Below are positions 52,337-62,100 of a stretch of 64,000 nt of DNA, in pieces. The translations under genes and the position numbers were made by a program. The notes under the pieces were generated by a model. The model saw nothing but the letters and a program-made list of their open reading frames with translations, made no database searches and was not told where the DNA came from. Position 1 is the stretch's first letter. Every line of letters starts with the position of its first letter. Source of the stretch: Verrucomicrobiales bacterium (GTDB lineage: Bacteria > Verrucomicrobiota > Verrucomicrobiia > Verrucomicrobiales > DEV007); the NCBI GenBank assembly GCA_029212615.1, contig JARGPJ010000002.1:186001-250000 (forward strand), written 5' to 3'.

Positions 52337-52798
52337 GTGAGTGACTCATTAGATCAATACCCGATCCTCGGATGGCGCGAATGGCTCTCCATCCCGTCGC
52401 TGGGTATCCCGCACATTAAGGCAAAGGTCGATACCGGAGCAAGGACCTCTGCGCTTCACACCTTCGATCTTGAGGCCTATACGGCTGAAACAGGCGAAGA
52501 ACGCGTGCGATTTTCAGTCCATCCCTTTCAAGGCGACACGGATACGGTCATCAAATGTGATTGTCCCATCATTGGAAGCCGCTCCGTCCGTGATTCGGGT
52601 GGGCACGAGCAAATACGGCCCTTCATTCGCATTCCCGTCGTTCTCGGGGATCATACCTGGGACATCGAATTCAGCCTCACGAATCGGGATAACATGAAGT
52701 TCCGAATGCTTCTCGGGAGAACCGCGATGGAAGATCGCTTTCTCGTAAATCCCGCTCTATCCTATCAACAGAGCAACCCTTTCCATCCCCCCTCCTAA
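52337..52798 (+). CDS. rimB: RimB-like retropepsin-type protease of the RimK system
   Basis: A 153-residue protein of the RimK-associated aspartic-protease family (RimB). The catalytic signature is K-A-K-V-D32-T-G-A-R-T-S-A-L-H near residues 28-41; a second conserved R-x-x-L-G-R-T-A/M-E block ends the domain. The start is a GTG at 52337, since no nearby ATG precedes the family's opening (I-L-G-W-R-E-W). It lies 4 bp before rimK. Together they control poly-glutamate tails on ribosomal protein S6 in characterised bacteria. Confidence 0.82.
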   Translation: MSDSLDQYPILGWREWLSIPSLGIPHIKAKVDTGARTSALHTFDLEAYTAETGEERVRFSVHPFQGDTDTVIKCDCPIIGSRSVRDSGGHEQIRPFIRIPVVLGDHTWDIEFSLTNRDNMKFRMLLGRTAMEDRFLVNPALSYQQSNPFHPPS

Positions 52799-52802
52799 TT
52801 TC

Positions 52803-53717
52803 ATGAAACTCGCCATTCTTTCGCGAAACAAGCGACTCTATTCGACTAATTCACTCTACGAAGCAGCCGTAAAAATGGGCCATGAAGTCCGCATCATCGA
52901 CTACGTGAAATGCCACATGGAAATCACGTCGATGCGTCCCAGCATCTACCTTGGCGACGAAAAGCTTGAGGGATTCGATGCCATTATTCCCCGCATCGGA
53001 GCAACCTACACTTTCTTCGGATGTGCTGTCGTCCGTCAGTTCGAGATGATGAACGTATACAGCCTGAACGAATCCGTCGCCATCTCCCGCTCGCGTGACA
53101 AGCTGCGAAGCCTTCAACTTCTGGCTCGCAAAGGAATCGGACTACCGGTAACAACCTTCGCTCATGACCCCCGGGCCACCGGTCAACTCGTGAAGCAAGT
53201 GGGCGGTGCGCCCGTCGTGATAAAGCTTCTTGAAGGCACTCAGGGAGTCGGAGTCGTCCTTGCCGAAACAAACAAGGCGGCTGAATCAGTGATCGAAGCC
53301 TTCCGCGGCCTCAATGCAAACATTCTCGCCCAGGAATTCATCAAGGAGGCCGGCGGCGCGGATATTCGCTGCTTCGTGGTGGGAGGTAAAGTGGTTGCTG
53401 CGATCAAAAGGCAGGGCAAAGAGGGTGAGTTCCGTTCCAATTTGCACCGGGGTGGATCTGCTTCCGTCGTAAAAATCACTCCTGAAGAGCGATCAACAGC
53501 TGCCAGGGCTGCTAAAATCATGGGCCTGAATGTTGCTGGAGTCGATCTCCTTCGATCCAATCACGGACCGGTCGTGATGGAGGTGAATTCCTCACCGGGG
53601 CTCGAAGGAATCGAAACCGCGACGGGTAAAGATGTCGCTGGAATGATCATCAAACTGATCGAAAACCAACTTAAGAACCCGGCTTCCAACCGAACCCGAA
53701 CGAAAGGCACCGGCTGA
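52803..53717 (+). CDS. rimK: RimK family alpha-L-glutamate ligase
   Basis: A 304-residue ATP-grasp enzyme that adds glutamate to ribosomal protein S6 in characterised members. It starts [11 protein letters not shown]-grasp blocks include [13 protein letters not shown] (about residues 140-152), A-D-I-R-C-F-V-V, and the metal site [14 protein letters not shown]. It is the middle gene of rimB-rimK-deacylase, with 4 and 14 bp junctions. Length matches RimK (about 300). Confidence 0.94.
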   Translation: MKLAILSRNKRLYSTNSLYEAAVKMGHEVRIIDYVKCHMEITSMRPSIYLGDEKLEGFDAIIPRIGATYTFFGCAVVRQFEMMNVYSLNESVAISRSRDKLRSLQLLARKGIGLPVTTFAHDPRATGQLVKQVGGAPVVIKLLEGTQGVGVVLAETNKAAESVIEAFRGLNANILAQEFIKEAGGADIRCFVVGGKVVAAIKRQGKEGEFRSNLHRGGSASVVKITPEERSTAARAAKIMGLNVAGVDLLRSNHGPVVMEVNSSPGLEGIETATGKDVAGMIIKLIENQLKNPASNRTRTKGTG

Positions 53718-53731
53718 TCCATTTTTAACGA

Positions 53732-54769
53732 ATGATCAATCACTCAGACCCCCTCACGATCGGGGAAGCAAGCTTTGCTCCCGGCAGCAAAGGCGAAGTG
53801 AATCTGCCGATCGGTTCCCTCATCGATTATCAGGCAGTTTCGATGAATGTACAGGTTCGACGCGGAAAGCGTGAAGGCCCGGTTCTCCTTCTAACAGCCG
53901 GCATTCACGGCGATGAATTAATCGGTGTGGAAATCCTACGCCGCCTGCTGAAATCCAAACGATTACAAAGCCTTCGAGGATCCATTGTCGTGGTACCCGT
54001 CGTCTGCATGCCCGCCTTTTTGGCCCGGACTCGCTACCTTCCGGATCGTCGTGACTTGAACCGTCTTTTTCCCGGTTCTCCCGACGGATCACTCGGCGGC
54101 CGCCTTGCCGCCACCTTCACCGACGAAATCGTCCCGAATTGTGACTACGCGATCGACTTTCACACGGGCGCGGTGGCTCGCCCCAACCTCCCCCAGATCC
54201 GGGTATCTACAGGAGACGAAAAGAGCATGGCGCTCGCCAAAGCCTTCAAACCACCGGTGATCATGGAAACAGGATTGCGGGACGGATCTCTCCGCAACCA
54301 TTTCACGAGGAAAGGGATCCCTTCCCTCCTTTATGAAGCAGGCGAAGCTTTCCGACTTGATAGTGCGCCTGTCAAATACGGGCTGCGCGGGGTCTTTTCA
54401 GTGATGAGGCACTTGAATATGCTGCCTCCTTCCCGCTCTAAAGCTGAACCCAAAACAAAAACGGTGATCGCTTCAGGAACGAGTTGGGTGAGGGCACCCC
54501 AGGGGGGACTCTTTACGCCTTTTGTTGATTTGGGAAAAGCAGTGACTCCGGGCATGAAGCTCGGGCTCGTCGGTGATCCATTTGGTCGCCATGAGACCCC
54601 GGTCATGAGCAAGATGGAAGGTGTTGTCATCGGACTCAATCGCGAGGCAACCGCAGATGAAGGAGACGCGCTCTTTCACGTTGCTACGTTCGTCAATCCT
54701 GAAAAAGTGGAGGCGCAGATTCTCAGAAGTGAGGTCATCATGGAGGAGCATACCGCACCGCTTAAGTAG
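53732..54769 (+). CDS. Succinylglutamate desuccinylase/aspartoacylase family protein of the RimK operon
   Basis: A 345-residue zinc carboxypeptidase-like (M14) enzyme. Zinc ligands are expected in G-I-H-G-D-E-L-I-G (H and E), and the second metal and substrate block is D-F-H-T-G-A; the arginine block R-D-L-N-R-L-F-P-G-S is also present. This architecture is common beside rimK, where it may trim or recycle glutamate chains; the true substrate is unproven. It is cytosolic and follows rimK by 14 bp, so the three form an operon. Confidence 0.88.
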   Translation: MINHSDPLTIGEASFAPGSKGEVNLPIGSLIDYQAVSMNVQVRRGKREGPVLLLTAGIHGDELIGVEILRRLLKSKRLQSLRGSIVVVPVVCMPAFLARTRYLPDRRDLNRLFPGSPDGSLGGRLAATFTDEIVPNCDYAIDFHTGAVARPNLPQIRVSTGDEKSMALAKAFKPPVIMETGLRDGSLRNHFTRKGIPSLLYEAGEAFRLDSAPVKYGLRGVFSVMRHLNMLPPSRSKAEPKTKTVIASGTSWVRAPQGGLFTPFVDLGKAVTPGMKLGLVGDPFGRHETPVMSKMEGVVIGLNREATADEGDALFHVATFVNPEKVEAQILRSEVIMEEHTAPLK

Positions 54770-54824
54770 CAAGCCGCGACTGCGTCATTGCCAAGCATGA
54801 AGAGAACTGATTTTATCGCCGGCG

Positions 54825-56267
54825 ATGAACCGTTTTCTACTCTACGCCTCCCTCTTCACCGGCCTGATCATTTCAAGCAGCAACGCTCAGAATAAGGTAA
54901 ATAAAAGCGATCCGGCACTGACCGAAGGAAAGTTGAGCCTGGCAAGGCTCGACGCGATCGAGAATTGGCAAAAGGTTTTCAACGGGAAAGATTTCACCAA
55001 CTGGCAGGGCGATACTGAAAACTATGCCATTGAAGACGGGGTCCTCATCTGTCAGGCCGGAGCGAAGACCCTGGAAACCCAAAAGGAGTATTCTGACTTC
55101 GCTTTTAGATTCGAATTCAAACTGACCGAATCAGGAAATAACGGACTCGGGATCAGGGTTCCATCCGGTGGTCACGCTGCATATGACGGAATGGAACTGC
55201 AAATCCTGGACCATCGAGGAGAGCGTTATCATAAAAAGACCACGGACGGCAAGAGTCTGCCGATCCTTAAACCCTGGCAGGTCCACGGCTCGATTTACGG
55301 AGTGATGCCGGCCAAAACCGGCTACCTGAAACCGCTTGCCGAATGGAACGAACAAACCGTGATCTGTATTGAAGATCATGTCAAAGTCATCCTCAACGGA
55401 GCCGTTATCCTCGATGCCTACCTCGACGAACTCACCCCGGTTGATTTCAAAGACCACCCCGGTCTCAAAAGCCGGTCCGGTCATATTCAGTTTGCCGGTC
55501 ACAATGATCATGTCGAATTCCGAAACATTCACGTGGCTGACTTTTCACCTTCAGCGGCGATTCCTGAGGTAGAAAGTGACAATGTCGCTCCTGAAGGCTT
55601 CAACGCCCTCTTTAACGGTGAGAACCTCGACGGATGGAAAGGCCTCGCGCACAAAGACGCAACAAAGCGAAGAGCCCTCAAAGGTGAAGCACTGCAGGAA
55701 GCCCGGGAGATTGCTGACGGCATCATGAACGAGCACTGGAGTGTCGTCGACGGAGTCCTCACTTACTCCGGTGAAGGGCAGTCGCTTTGCACCTCGAAAG
55801 ACTACGGTGACTTCGAATTTTACATCGATTGGAAGATTCCGCCGGGAGCGGACAGCGGAATCTATCTTCGGGGGACCCCTCAGATTCAAATCTGGGATCC
55901 ACGCGACACGACTCTAAAATCAGGAGAGGAACCCGCATCAGTGGAGGACTGGATCGAAACTTATAAAACAGGACGCAATCTCGGCTCGGGAGGTCTCTGG
56001 AACAATAAGCGGGCCAGCAACCGTCCACTCGTGAATGCCGACAAAGCGCCCGGTGAGTGGAACACCTTTCTCATTCGCATGGTAGGAGACAGAGTTTCGA
56101 TCTGGTTGAATGGCAAACTCGTCGTTGATCGCACCGAATTGGAGAATTACTGGGACCGTGAGGGCGATCGGGATATCCCACTTCCACGGGCTGATCAGAT
56201 TGAACTACAGCATCACGGCAGTGCGCTCTACTTCAAAAACATATTTATCCGCGAACTCCCCTACTAG
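54825..56267 (+). CDS. Secreted protein with two DUF1080 domains
   Basis: A 480-residue exported protein (signal peptide F-L-L-Y-A-S-L-F-T-G-L-I-I-S-S-S-N-A). Two tandem DUF1080 domains follow, about residues 45-235 (V-F-N-G-K-D-F-T-N-W-Q) and 255-478 (L-F-N-G-E-N-L-D-G-W-K). Both hold the N-G-K/E-x-x-x-W opening and a late F-R-N-I/F-K-N-I-F-I strand. The tandem form is less usual than the single one at 8721. DUF1080 is associated with 3-keto-disaccharide hydrolysis or carbohydrate binding in PVC bacteria; function here is not certain. Confidence 0.87.
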   Translation: MNRFLLYASLFTGLIISSSNAQNKVNKSDPALTEGKLSLARLDAIENWQKVFNGKDFTNWQGDTENYAIEDGVLICQAGAKTLETQKEYSDFAFRFEFKLTESGNNGLGIRVPSGGHAAYDGMELQILDHRGERYHKKTTDGKSLPILKPWQVHGSIYGVMPAKTGYLKPLAEWNEQTVICIEDHVKVILNGAVILDAYLDELTPVDFKDHPGLKSRSGHIQFAGHNDHVEFRNIHVADFSPSAAIPEVESDNVAPEGFNALFNGENLDGWKGLAHKDATKRRALKGEALQEAREIADGIMNEHWSVVDGVLTYSGEGQSLCTSKDYGDFEFYIDWKIPPGADSGIYLRGTPQIQIWDPRDTTLKSGEEPASVEDWIETYKTGRNLGSGGLWNNKRASNRPLVNADKAPGEWNTFLIRMVGDRVSIWLNGKLVVDRTELENYWDREGDRDIPLPRADQIELQHHGSALYFKNIFIRELPY

Positions 56268-56283
56268 AAGCGGCCACGGTCGT

Positions 56284-56339
56284 GCGGGGATTTATCCCTG
56301 ACCGGATGCTGGCTGGAGACCGAAGATGATAAACCCCGC
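56284..56339. terminator. Stem-loop between convergent genes
   Basis: GCGGGG (56284-56289) pairs with CCCCGC (56334-56339), and TTTAT (56291-56295) with ATAAA (56329-56333), enclosing a GC-rich loop. It sits between the convergent tandem DUF1080 and LAB_N genes and could end both transcripts. Confidence 0.4.
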
Positions 56340-56342
56340 CAC

Positions 56343-56927
56343 TCAACTGTCTTCGGCGCTCCGGGCATTCCCGTAGATAAACCAGAGGTTACGGATGTAG
56401 ATAAACCACCCAGTACTCTGCCCCAGGAATCCGATGATCTCCCAGCGCCAGATAAAGTAGACCATCAACATCGACGAACCGAGAAGGCTCAGCCACCAGA
56501 ACACCGGCGGCACGACCGATGATCTGGCCTTCTCACTTGCCCTCCACTGCACCACCATGCGTGCCATAAAGACCGCTTGTCCAAGGAAGCCAAAAAAGAC
56601 CCAGGCGACACCCGTCCACGAGGTGACGTCCAGGAGCAGGAAAAGCCAGGACTGGTTTCGTTGACGTTCGAGAAGGACTTGATAAAACTCATCCGCCGTG
56701 AGTTCTGCATCTCCTTCCTCCCAGTTTTTAAAGCGTGCACGAACATCTCCGCTTTCATCTTCGATCAGCTCGATCGTGGAGATTCGATCAGACTGATTGA
56801 AGGGCGCCTTCACAGGATTCCCCGGTGTCGCAACGATTCCCTGATTGAGAAGCAGAAGCCACCCCAGGATAGGCAGAACGAGGAGCAGGGCGGCGACCGC
56901 AATAAGATTCCGACGGGTCTTTTTCAT
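56343..56927 (-). CDS. LAB_N domain membrane protein
   Basis: A 194-residue protein with an N-terminal membrane anchor, a periplasmic segment, and two to three further membrane helices. The block F-L-G-Q-A-V-F-M-A-R-M-V-V-Q-W and S-E-K-A-R-S-S-V-V-P-P-V-F-W-W-L-S is the LAB_N (lipid A biosynthesis N-terminal) signature, usually fused or adjacent to a lipid-A or glycosyltransferase enzyme. Here no such partner is present. Its start overlaps the DUF4199 gene by 4 bp, implying coupled translation. Function is probably membrane lipid- or sugar-related. Confidence 0.83.
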   Translation of the reverse strand: MKKTRRNLIAVAALLLVLPILGWLLLLNQGIVATPGNPVKAPFNQSDRISTIELIEDESGDVRARFKNWEEGDAELTADEFYQVLLERQRNQSWLFLLLDVTSWTGVAWVFFGFLGQAVFMARMVVQWRASEKARSSVVPPVFWWLSLLGSSMLMVYFIWRWEIIGFLGQSTGWFIYIRNLWFIYGNARSAEDS

Positions 56928-57427
56928 GCCGACTTCCCCTTTCTCAGAATAGCCATGATCACCGTGGTCGAGATCATCCCGATGATGAGTGCTCCGAGTG
57001 CCGCTTGAACTAAATAGGAAGTGAGCCCGAAAGTCTTTCTCGCTCCCTCGGCGTATTCGGAAGCTTCATTATCCGAAAGCCCTGACTCGAGATAGAATGA
57101 CCTCGTCAGCGCGACCATGTGATCAGTCCAGCCCGGATTGATGATCTGGAAATACCCCACCTGAGCAAGCGCAGCAAAGATCGCAACGACTCCGGCAATC
57201 ATTGCCCCGGATCGAATTCCTTCCAGAAACTGTGTCTCAGGAAATTTCTTCATGAGTGCCCTGAGTGCAAACACGTAGCCGAGCACCGAGATGAAAACAG
57301 AAATCAAGCCCATGACCTGAATCGAGCCCAGTCCCCGGTCATGCATCCCCAGGTAATAAGAGAGGTAGAGCCAAACCAAGTTGGCCGCTCCAATGATTAA
57401 CCCCCATCGCAGTTCCAGTGATCCCAT
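56924..57427 (-). CDS. DUF4199 family membrane protein
   Basis: A 167-residue membrane protein with four predicted segments. The family opening (W-G-L-I-I-G-A-A-N-L-V-W-L-Y-L) and the central F-L-E-G-I-R-S-G-A-M-I-A-G-V block match DUF4199, whose function is unknown. It is the upstream partner of the LAB_N gene (ATGA overlap) and follows the DUF1648-like gene on the same strand after 57 bp. Confidence 0.75.
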   Translation of the reverse strand: MGSLELRWGLIIGAANLVWLYLSYYLGMHDRGLGSIQVMGLISVFISVLGYVFALRALMKKFPETQFLEGIRSGAMIAGVVAIFAALAQVGYFQIINPGWTDHMVALTRSFYLESGLSDNEASEYAEGARKTFGLTSYLVQAALGALIIGMISTTVIMAILRKGKSA

Positions 57428-57484
57428 AAGATTAGCGAGTCTCTAGCCCAGAGGAGGGACAGGTGCAAGAGGGCAAAAAGACAC

Positions 57485-57811
57485 TCACGCAGAAAGAGAC
57501 ATCGGATCACGGGTGAATTTCACCACCAGGACGAGCGTCCATATCACAGCGGCAACAATGAGCAACGCATTGATGGCCGCGAGCCAACTGGAATCCAAAC
57601 GCGGAGGCTTCGTCTGATTGGCTGAAGCAACAAGGCAGGTCCAGAACATGGTCATGAGGAACAAATCGGTCGCCATTCTCCCGGAAGGCTTCCCCGCTCC
57701 GTTGAAGCGGGAAACAATTCGCTCAGGAAGCTCACCGGCGTGGTGCTGGATCACCGCTCCCAGCAGGATGATCCCAATAGCAAAGGCGACATAGGGTAAG
57801 CATTTTTTCAT
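57485..57811 (-). CDS. Small membrane protein, DUF1648-like
   Basis: A 108-residue protein with about three membrane segments. The N-terminal loop L-P-E-R-I-V-S-R-F-N-G-A-G-K-P-S-G-R-M resembles the L-P-x-x-I-x-x-H-F-N-x-x-G-x-x-D-G pattern of DUF1648/SdpI-type proteins. The family is short and shows little conservation, so the call is tentative. It is first of a three-gene minus-strand group with DUF4199 and LAB_N. Confidence 0.6.
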   Translation of the reverse strand: MKKCLPYVAFAIGIILLGAVIQHHAGELPERIVSRFNGAGKPSGRMATDLFLMTMFWTCLVASANQTKPPRLDSSWLAAINALLIVAAVIWTLVLVVKFTRDPMSLSA

Positions 57812-58126
57812 TCAAGTGCCCTCTTCTTTCAAAGGTGAGTGACGGCGTCGATTATGTCACTCAGAATATGGCGATCTCACTCCTCTTCGGAGAGGAAGAG
57901 CACCACCGCGAATTCACCGGATTCCTCAAGGAATACGGGAAATGCTAAACGGTGACTTCGTCGTAAGGTCCGCCCTTCCGTTCTCTTTCGGGATGCGGCC
58001 TTTTTGCGGAAAGATTTGTCTGGAAGCGCCCCCGGATAAACGATACAAGCGCTTCCGCCTTCGACACATTCGTCACTCATTCAGGCGTTTGCACGAAAGG
58101 TCGCAACGCTGTTCCTTATCTCCTCC
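57812..58126. other. Divergent intergenic region (315 bp)
   Basis: The gap between the minus-strand DUF1648-like gene and the SGNH hydrolase gene contains no convincing CDS. A GTG-initiated 37-codon ORF (57835-57948, plus) ending L-K-E-Y-G-K-C and a 67-codon minus-strand ORF (57877-58080) lack family likeness and ribosome-binding sites. No strong promoter is seen. Confidence 0.5.
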
Positions 58127-59146
58127 ATGACTTTCAAAATTCTCTTCGCGGCTGGTGCCGTCCTGCTCACCAGCTCCTTGCCAACGGTCGCCCCTGCTGA
58201 GGACCTTCCTTTGCAATCCGGTGACACCGTCGTCATGATCGGTAGCACCCTGATCGAGCGCGCGCGTCTCTACGGTCATCTCGAAGCAGCGCTGCAAATG
58301 GCCGCCGGTCTAGAAATCGAAGGGCTCACTTTCCGAAACCTCGGATGGAGCGCAGACTCCGTCTTTGCAGACTCCCGTTCCTACTTCGGAACGCCGCAGG
58401 AAGGACGCGCCCGTCTCGCGGCGAATATTGAGGAGCTTAAACCGACCGTGGTGTTTCTCGCCTACGGAACCGGGGAAGCGATGTCTGTCGAGCAGGGCTG
58501 GACCAACGAAAAGGACGCCGCCGAAGCCTCCGCCGCAGGCTTAGAAACGAGCCTGGAGCTGTTCATCGATGGCTATCAGAAAAAGATTGATGCGATCCGA
58601 AACGCCTCCGCCGGTTCTATTCGGGAATTGATCCTCCTTTCTCCGCCTCCACTCGAGAATCTGGGGGAACTCCTTCCCGACCAAACGCAGAACAACCGGA
58701 ACCTCGCTTCTTTTCGCGACGCGATTGCTGAACTCGCGAGGAAGAACCAAGCCCGGTTTGTTGATCTCTTCGCTTCTCTCGGCGGAGATGACTTTGACGG
58801 CAGTATCGCTGATCCAGCGCTTACTGACAACGGGGTCCACTACACTGAGGAAGGCTACGCAAGGCTCGCTCAAGCACTTATCAGAGAATTGGGATACGAT
58901 GAAACACATTTCGTATCCTCTGATCAGGAAGCCGAAAAGGTTCTCCGAAATGCCATCATTGAGAAGAATCGCCTCTTCTTTCACCGCTGGCGCCCCGCAA
59001 ATGAAACCTACCTCTTTCTCTTTCGAAAACACGAGCAGGGCCAGAATGCCAAAGAGATCCCCATGTTTGATCCGCTTATCGAAGCGCAGGAAGCCCGCAT
59101 TGCGAAAGCCCGCCAGCTCGTTTTCTCCGGAAAAACCAAAAACTAG
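58127..59146 (+). CDS. Secreted SGNH/GDSL-like hydrolase, atypical catalytic blocks
   Basis: A 339-residue exported protein (signal peptide around I-L-F-A-A-G-A-V-L-L-T-S-S). The SGNH fold is suggested by block I V-V-M-I-G-S-T-L-I-E-R, block II F-R-N-L-G-W-S-A-D-S-V, block III Y-G-T-G-E-A and block V D-N-G-V-H-Y-T. Block I has G-S-T in place of G-D-S, and block III has glycine where the oxyanion Asn is expected, so activity is uncertain. It precedes the large PVC haem protein by 26 bp and may be co-transcribed with it. Confidence 0.75.
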   Translation: MTFKILFAAGAVLLTSSLPTVAPAEDLPLQSGDTVVMIGSTLIERARLYGHLEAALQMAAGLEIEGLTFRNLGWSADSVFADSRSYFGTPQEGRARLAANIEELKPTVVFLAYGTGEAMSVEQGWTNEKDAAEASAAGLETSLELFIDGYQKKIDAIRNASAGSIRELILLSPPPLENLGELLPDQTQNNRNLASFRDAIAELARKNQARFVDLFASLGGDDFDGSIADPALTDNGVHYTEEGYARLAQALIRELGYDETHFVSSDQEAEKVLRNAIIEKNRLFFHRWRPANETYLFLFRKHEQGQNAKEIPMFDPLIEAQEARIAKARQLVFSGKTKN

Positions 59147-59172
59147 TTTCCCCTCCCCCTTTTTTCTCTCCG

Positions 59173-62100
59173 ATGAACTTTCGTCTTTCCCTCGCCCTCA
59201 CCTGCTCTTTTTCCGCAGTGCTTTCCCTGCACGCTCAGAACGGGCTTCGAGATATTCCTGATACCGCCTTCGATGCCCAGTTGAATGCGTTCAACCTGCG
59301 TGAAGGCGCAAGCATCAATCTCTACGCTCACGAACCGGCGGTAAAGAATCCCGTTCATATGAACTGGGATCAAAAAGGCCGCCTCTGGGTCGTGAGCAGC
59401 CCGCTCTATCCTCACATCCAACCCGGGGAAGAAGATAATGATCGCATCATTATCCTCGAAGATGAAGATGGTGACGGCGTCGCTGAAAAACACACTGTTT
59501 TTGCTGACAATCTGCACATTCCCACCGCGATTCTTCCCGGGGACGGCGGTTGTTATGTTGCCAATGCAATAGAAGTTCTCTTTCTCAAAGATACTGACGG
59601 TGACGACATCGCAGATGAACGCCGCGTGATCCTCTCAGGCTTTGGCACGGAGGATACGCACCACCTCGTTCATACCTTTCGCTATGGCCCCGAAGGGATG
59701 ATCTGGATGAATCAATCCATCTACATTCACACACACCTCGAAACACCTTACGGAGTGCGCCGTCTCCTCGGGGGAGGCATGTGGCACTACCGCCCTGAAA
59801 CACGTCGCGCCGAAGTCTTCATGAAAGGCCTCATCAATCCCTGGGGCCATGCTTTCGACGAATGGGGTCAGAGCTTTTTGACGGATGGAGCCGGCAGCCA
59901 GGGCATCAACTATGTCTTCCCCCGCTCAGTCTTCGCCACCTCTCCGGGAGCTTCGCGAATATTGACAGGTCTAAATCCCGGGCAACCGAAACACTGCGGA
60001 CTTGAAATCCTCACCGGCGGTCATCTTCCCGATCATCTTCAAGGAGTTCAAGCAGCCCCTGACTTTCGTGGAAATCGGATCAACCTCTTCGAACTTACTG
60101 ACAATGGAAGCACTTACACCTCGTCGCAGGTCGAGGATCTCGTTTCTTCCAAGCATCGCTCTTTCCGGCCTATCGACATCAAGATGGGACCCGATGGAGC
60201 AATCTATGTCGCTGATTGGTACAACCCAATCATTCAGCACGGTGAAGTCGACTTTCGTGATCCGCGGCGGGATAAGGAACACGGGCGCATCTGGCGGATT
60301 ACGTTTGACGAACATGAGCTTCTTACGCCACCACAACTCGTCGACGCTTCTGACAAAGCGCTTATCGAAGTTGCCCTCACTTCCGCTCAAGGGTGGGATC
60401 GGGAACAGGCTGGAAAGGAAATTCGAACACGGAGTGCCGAGACACTTCTACCGGTCATCGCATCAGCCACTCCGCCGGAAGGGGTGGATCCTGATCTCTT
60501 CCATCTCAGGAAAGTATGGGCTGGCCAGTCGCTGAATCACCTCGATCTCGAATCGGTCGAAACACTCCTGGCATCGAACAATCACAAAGCCCGTTGCGGC
60601 GCTCTCCGGGCCGTCTACTACACCGCGGCAGAGAATAGTAAGGCCCTCGACTACGCGAGCGCTACAGTCAGCGATCCGCACCCGCAAGTCAGACTCTGGG
60701 CTGTCAGTGTTCTCGCTCAACTTGCTTCTCCCGATACGGTCAAGCTCGCTCTGAAAGCACTCGAAGGCATCGAAGTCGATGAGTTTCTCGACTTTGCGAT
60801 TTGGTCGATTTGTCGTGAACATGAAGATCGCTGGGTCAGCCTCACTGAGAAAGGAAATCCTTTTGAAAACACAAGCCAACTCCTTTTTGCCGCCAGAGCG
60901 CTCAATAAAGCCGTCGCCGTCCCCATCATTCTCAGTGCTCTCTCAGAGGGGGAATTCACGTCGGATGAAGACATCGCAGACCTGGCTGACTGGATTTCCA
61001 AAGTAGGCACCCCTGCTGATCTCAACGCGATTTTCGAATACAGCATCTCAGACTCAAGCTCCGAAGCATCCAAAGAAATAATCCTTCAGAGCCTCGCCAG
61101 CGCCGGCCGACTTCGAAAAATTCAGCCGGCCGGTGATATCAACCGTCTTTCTGCGTTTCTACAAGCTGACAACCCGTCTCTGTTTGCCAGCGCCGCCGCC
61201 CTTGCCGGAAGATGGAAACTCGAGTCAGCTCGTGGTGGCCTCAAAGAGGCTTTCCTCGGCGCTCCTGCCGATGAAGCAAGGGCCCGCGCCGCCCTCGATG
61301 GACTGGTTTCCCTGGGCGGCCCCCTGACCGCAAAACTCTTTCAGACTCTCGCCAGCGACACCACTGCTCCCTTTTTGACCCGATCACTTGCCGTCATCGG
61401 CCGCACCCGCATGAATCCGACCGAGGGTGCGAAGCTCGCGATCTCCGTTCTCCGTGAAGCTCCGGAGGGTAAAGATCCGCACGGCCTCTTCGATGCCTTT
61501 CTCGCGAACAAACAAGGCCCGGGCGCATTGACCGCCGCCTTGAAAGGGATCACCCTGCCCGAAGAAGTCGCTCTCACCGGCATGCAGAAGGCAAGCAGTG
61601 CCGCGACCAGCCCGCAAGCGCTCATTGAAGCGCTTCAAGAAGCGGGCGGCCTTCAACCAATGAAGATGGCACTCAGCCCTGCGGAAATGGAGACGATGAT
61701 GAGCGAAATCGCGACAAAGGGAAACCCGCACAATGGGGAGGCGATCTACCGTCGTGCTTCACTACAGTGCACTGTCTGTCACGCTATCGGAGGCGCAGGC
61801 GGAATTATCGGACCGGACCTGGTTTCGATCGGAGCGAGCGCACCGGTGGACTACCTCGTTGATTCTCTTCTCCAACCCAGCGTCAAAATCAAAGAGGGAT
61901 ATCACACCACCCTTGTCACCTTGAAAAACGGTGATTCCTTCGCTGGCGCCATCGCCCGGGAAGATGACAACGAAATTGTGATTCGCGACGCCGTCGGAAA
62001 CGAGAATCGAATCGCAAAAGCGGAAGTCGAAAGCAATCAAATCAGCCCGGTTTCACTGATGCCTCCCGGCCTTACCGCCTCCCTGCGCGAAGACGAGTTT

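Noticed and set aside
57835-57948. GTG-initiated 37-codon ORF ending KEYGKC
   Set aside because: No ribosome-binding site or family; too short to support without homologues.
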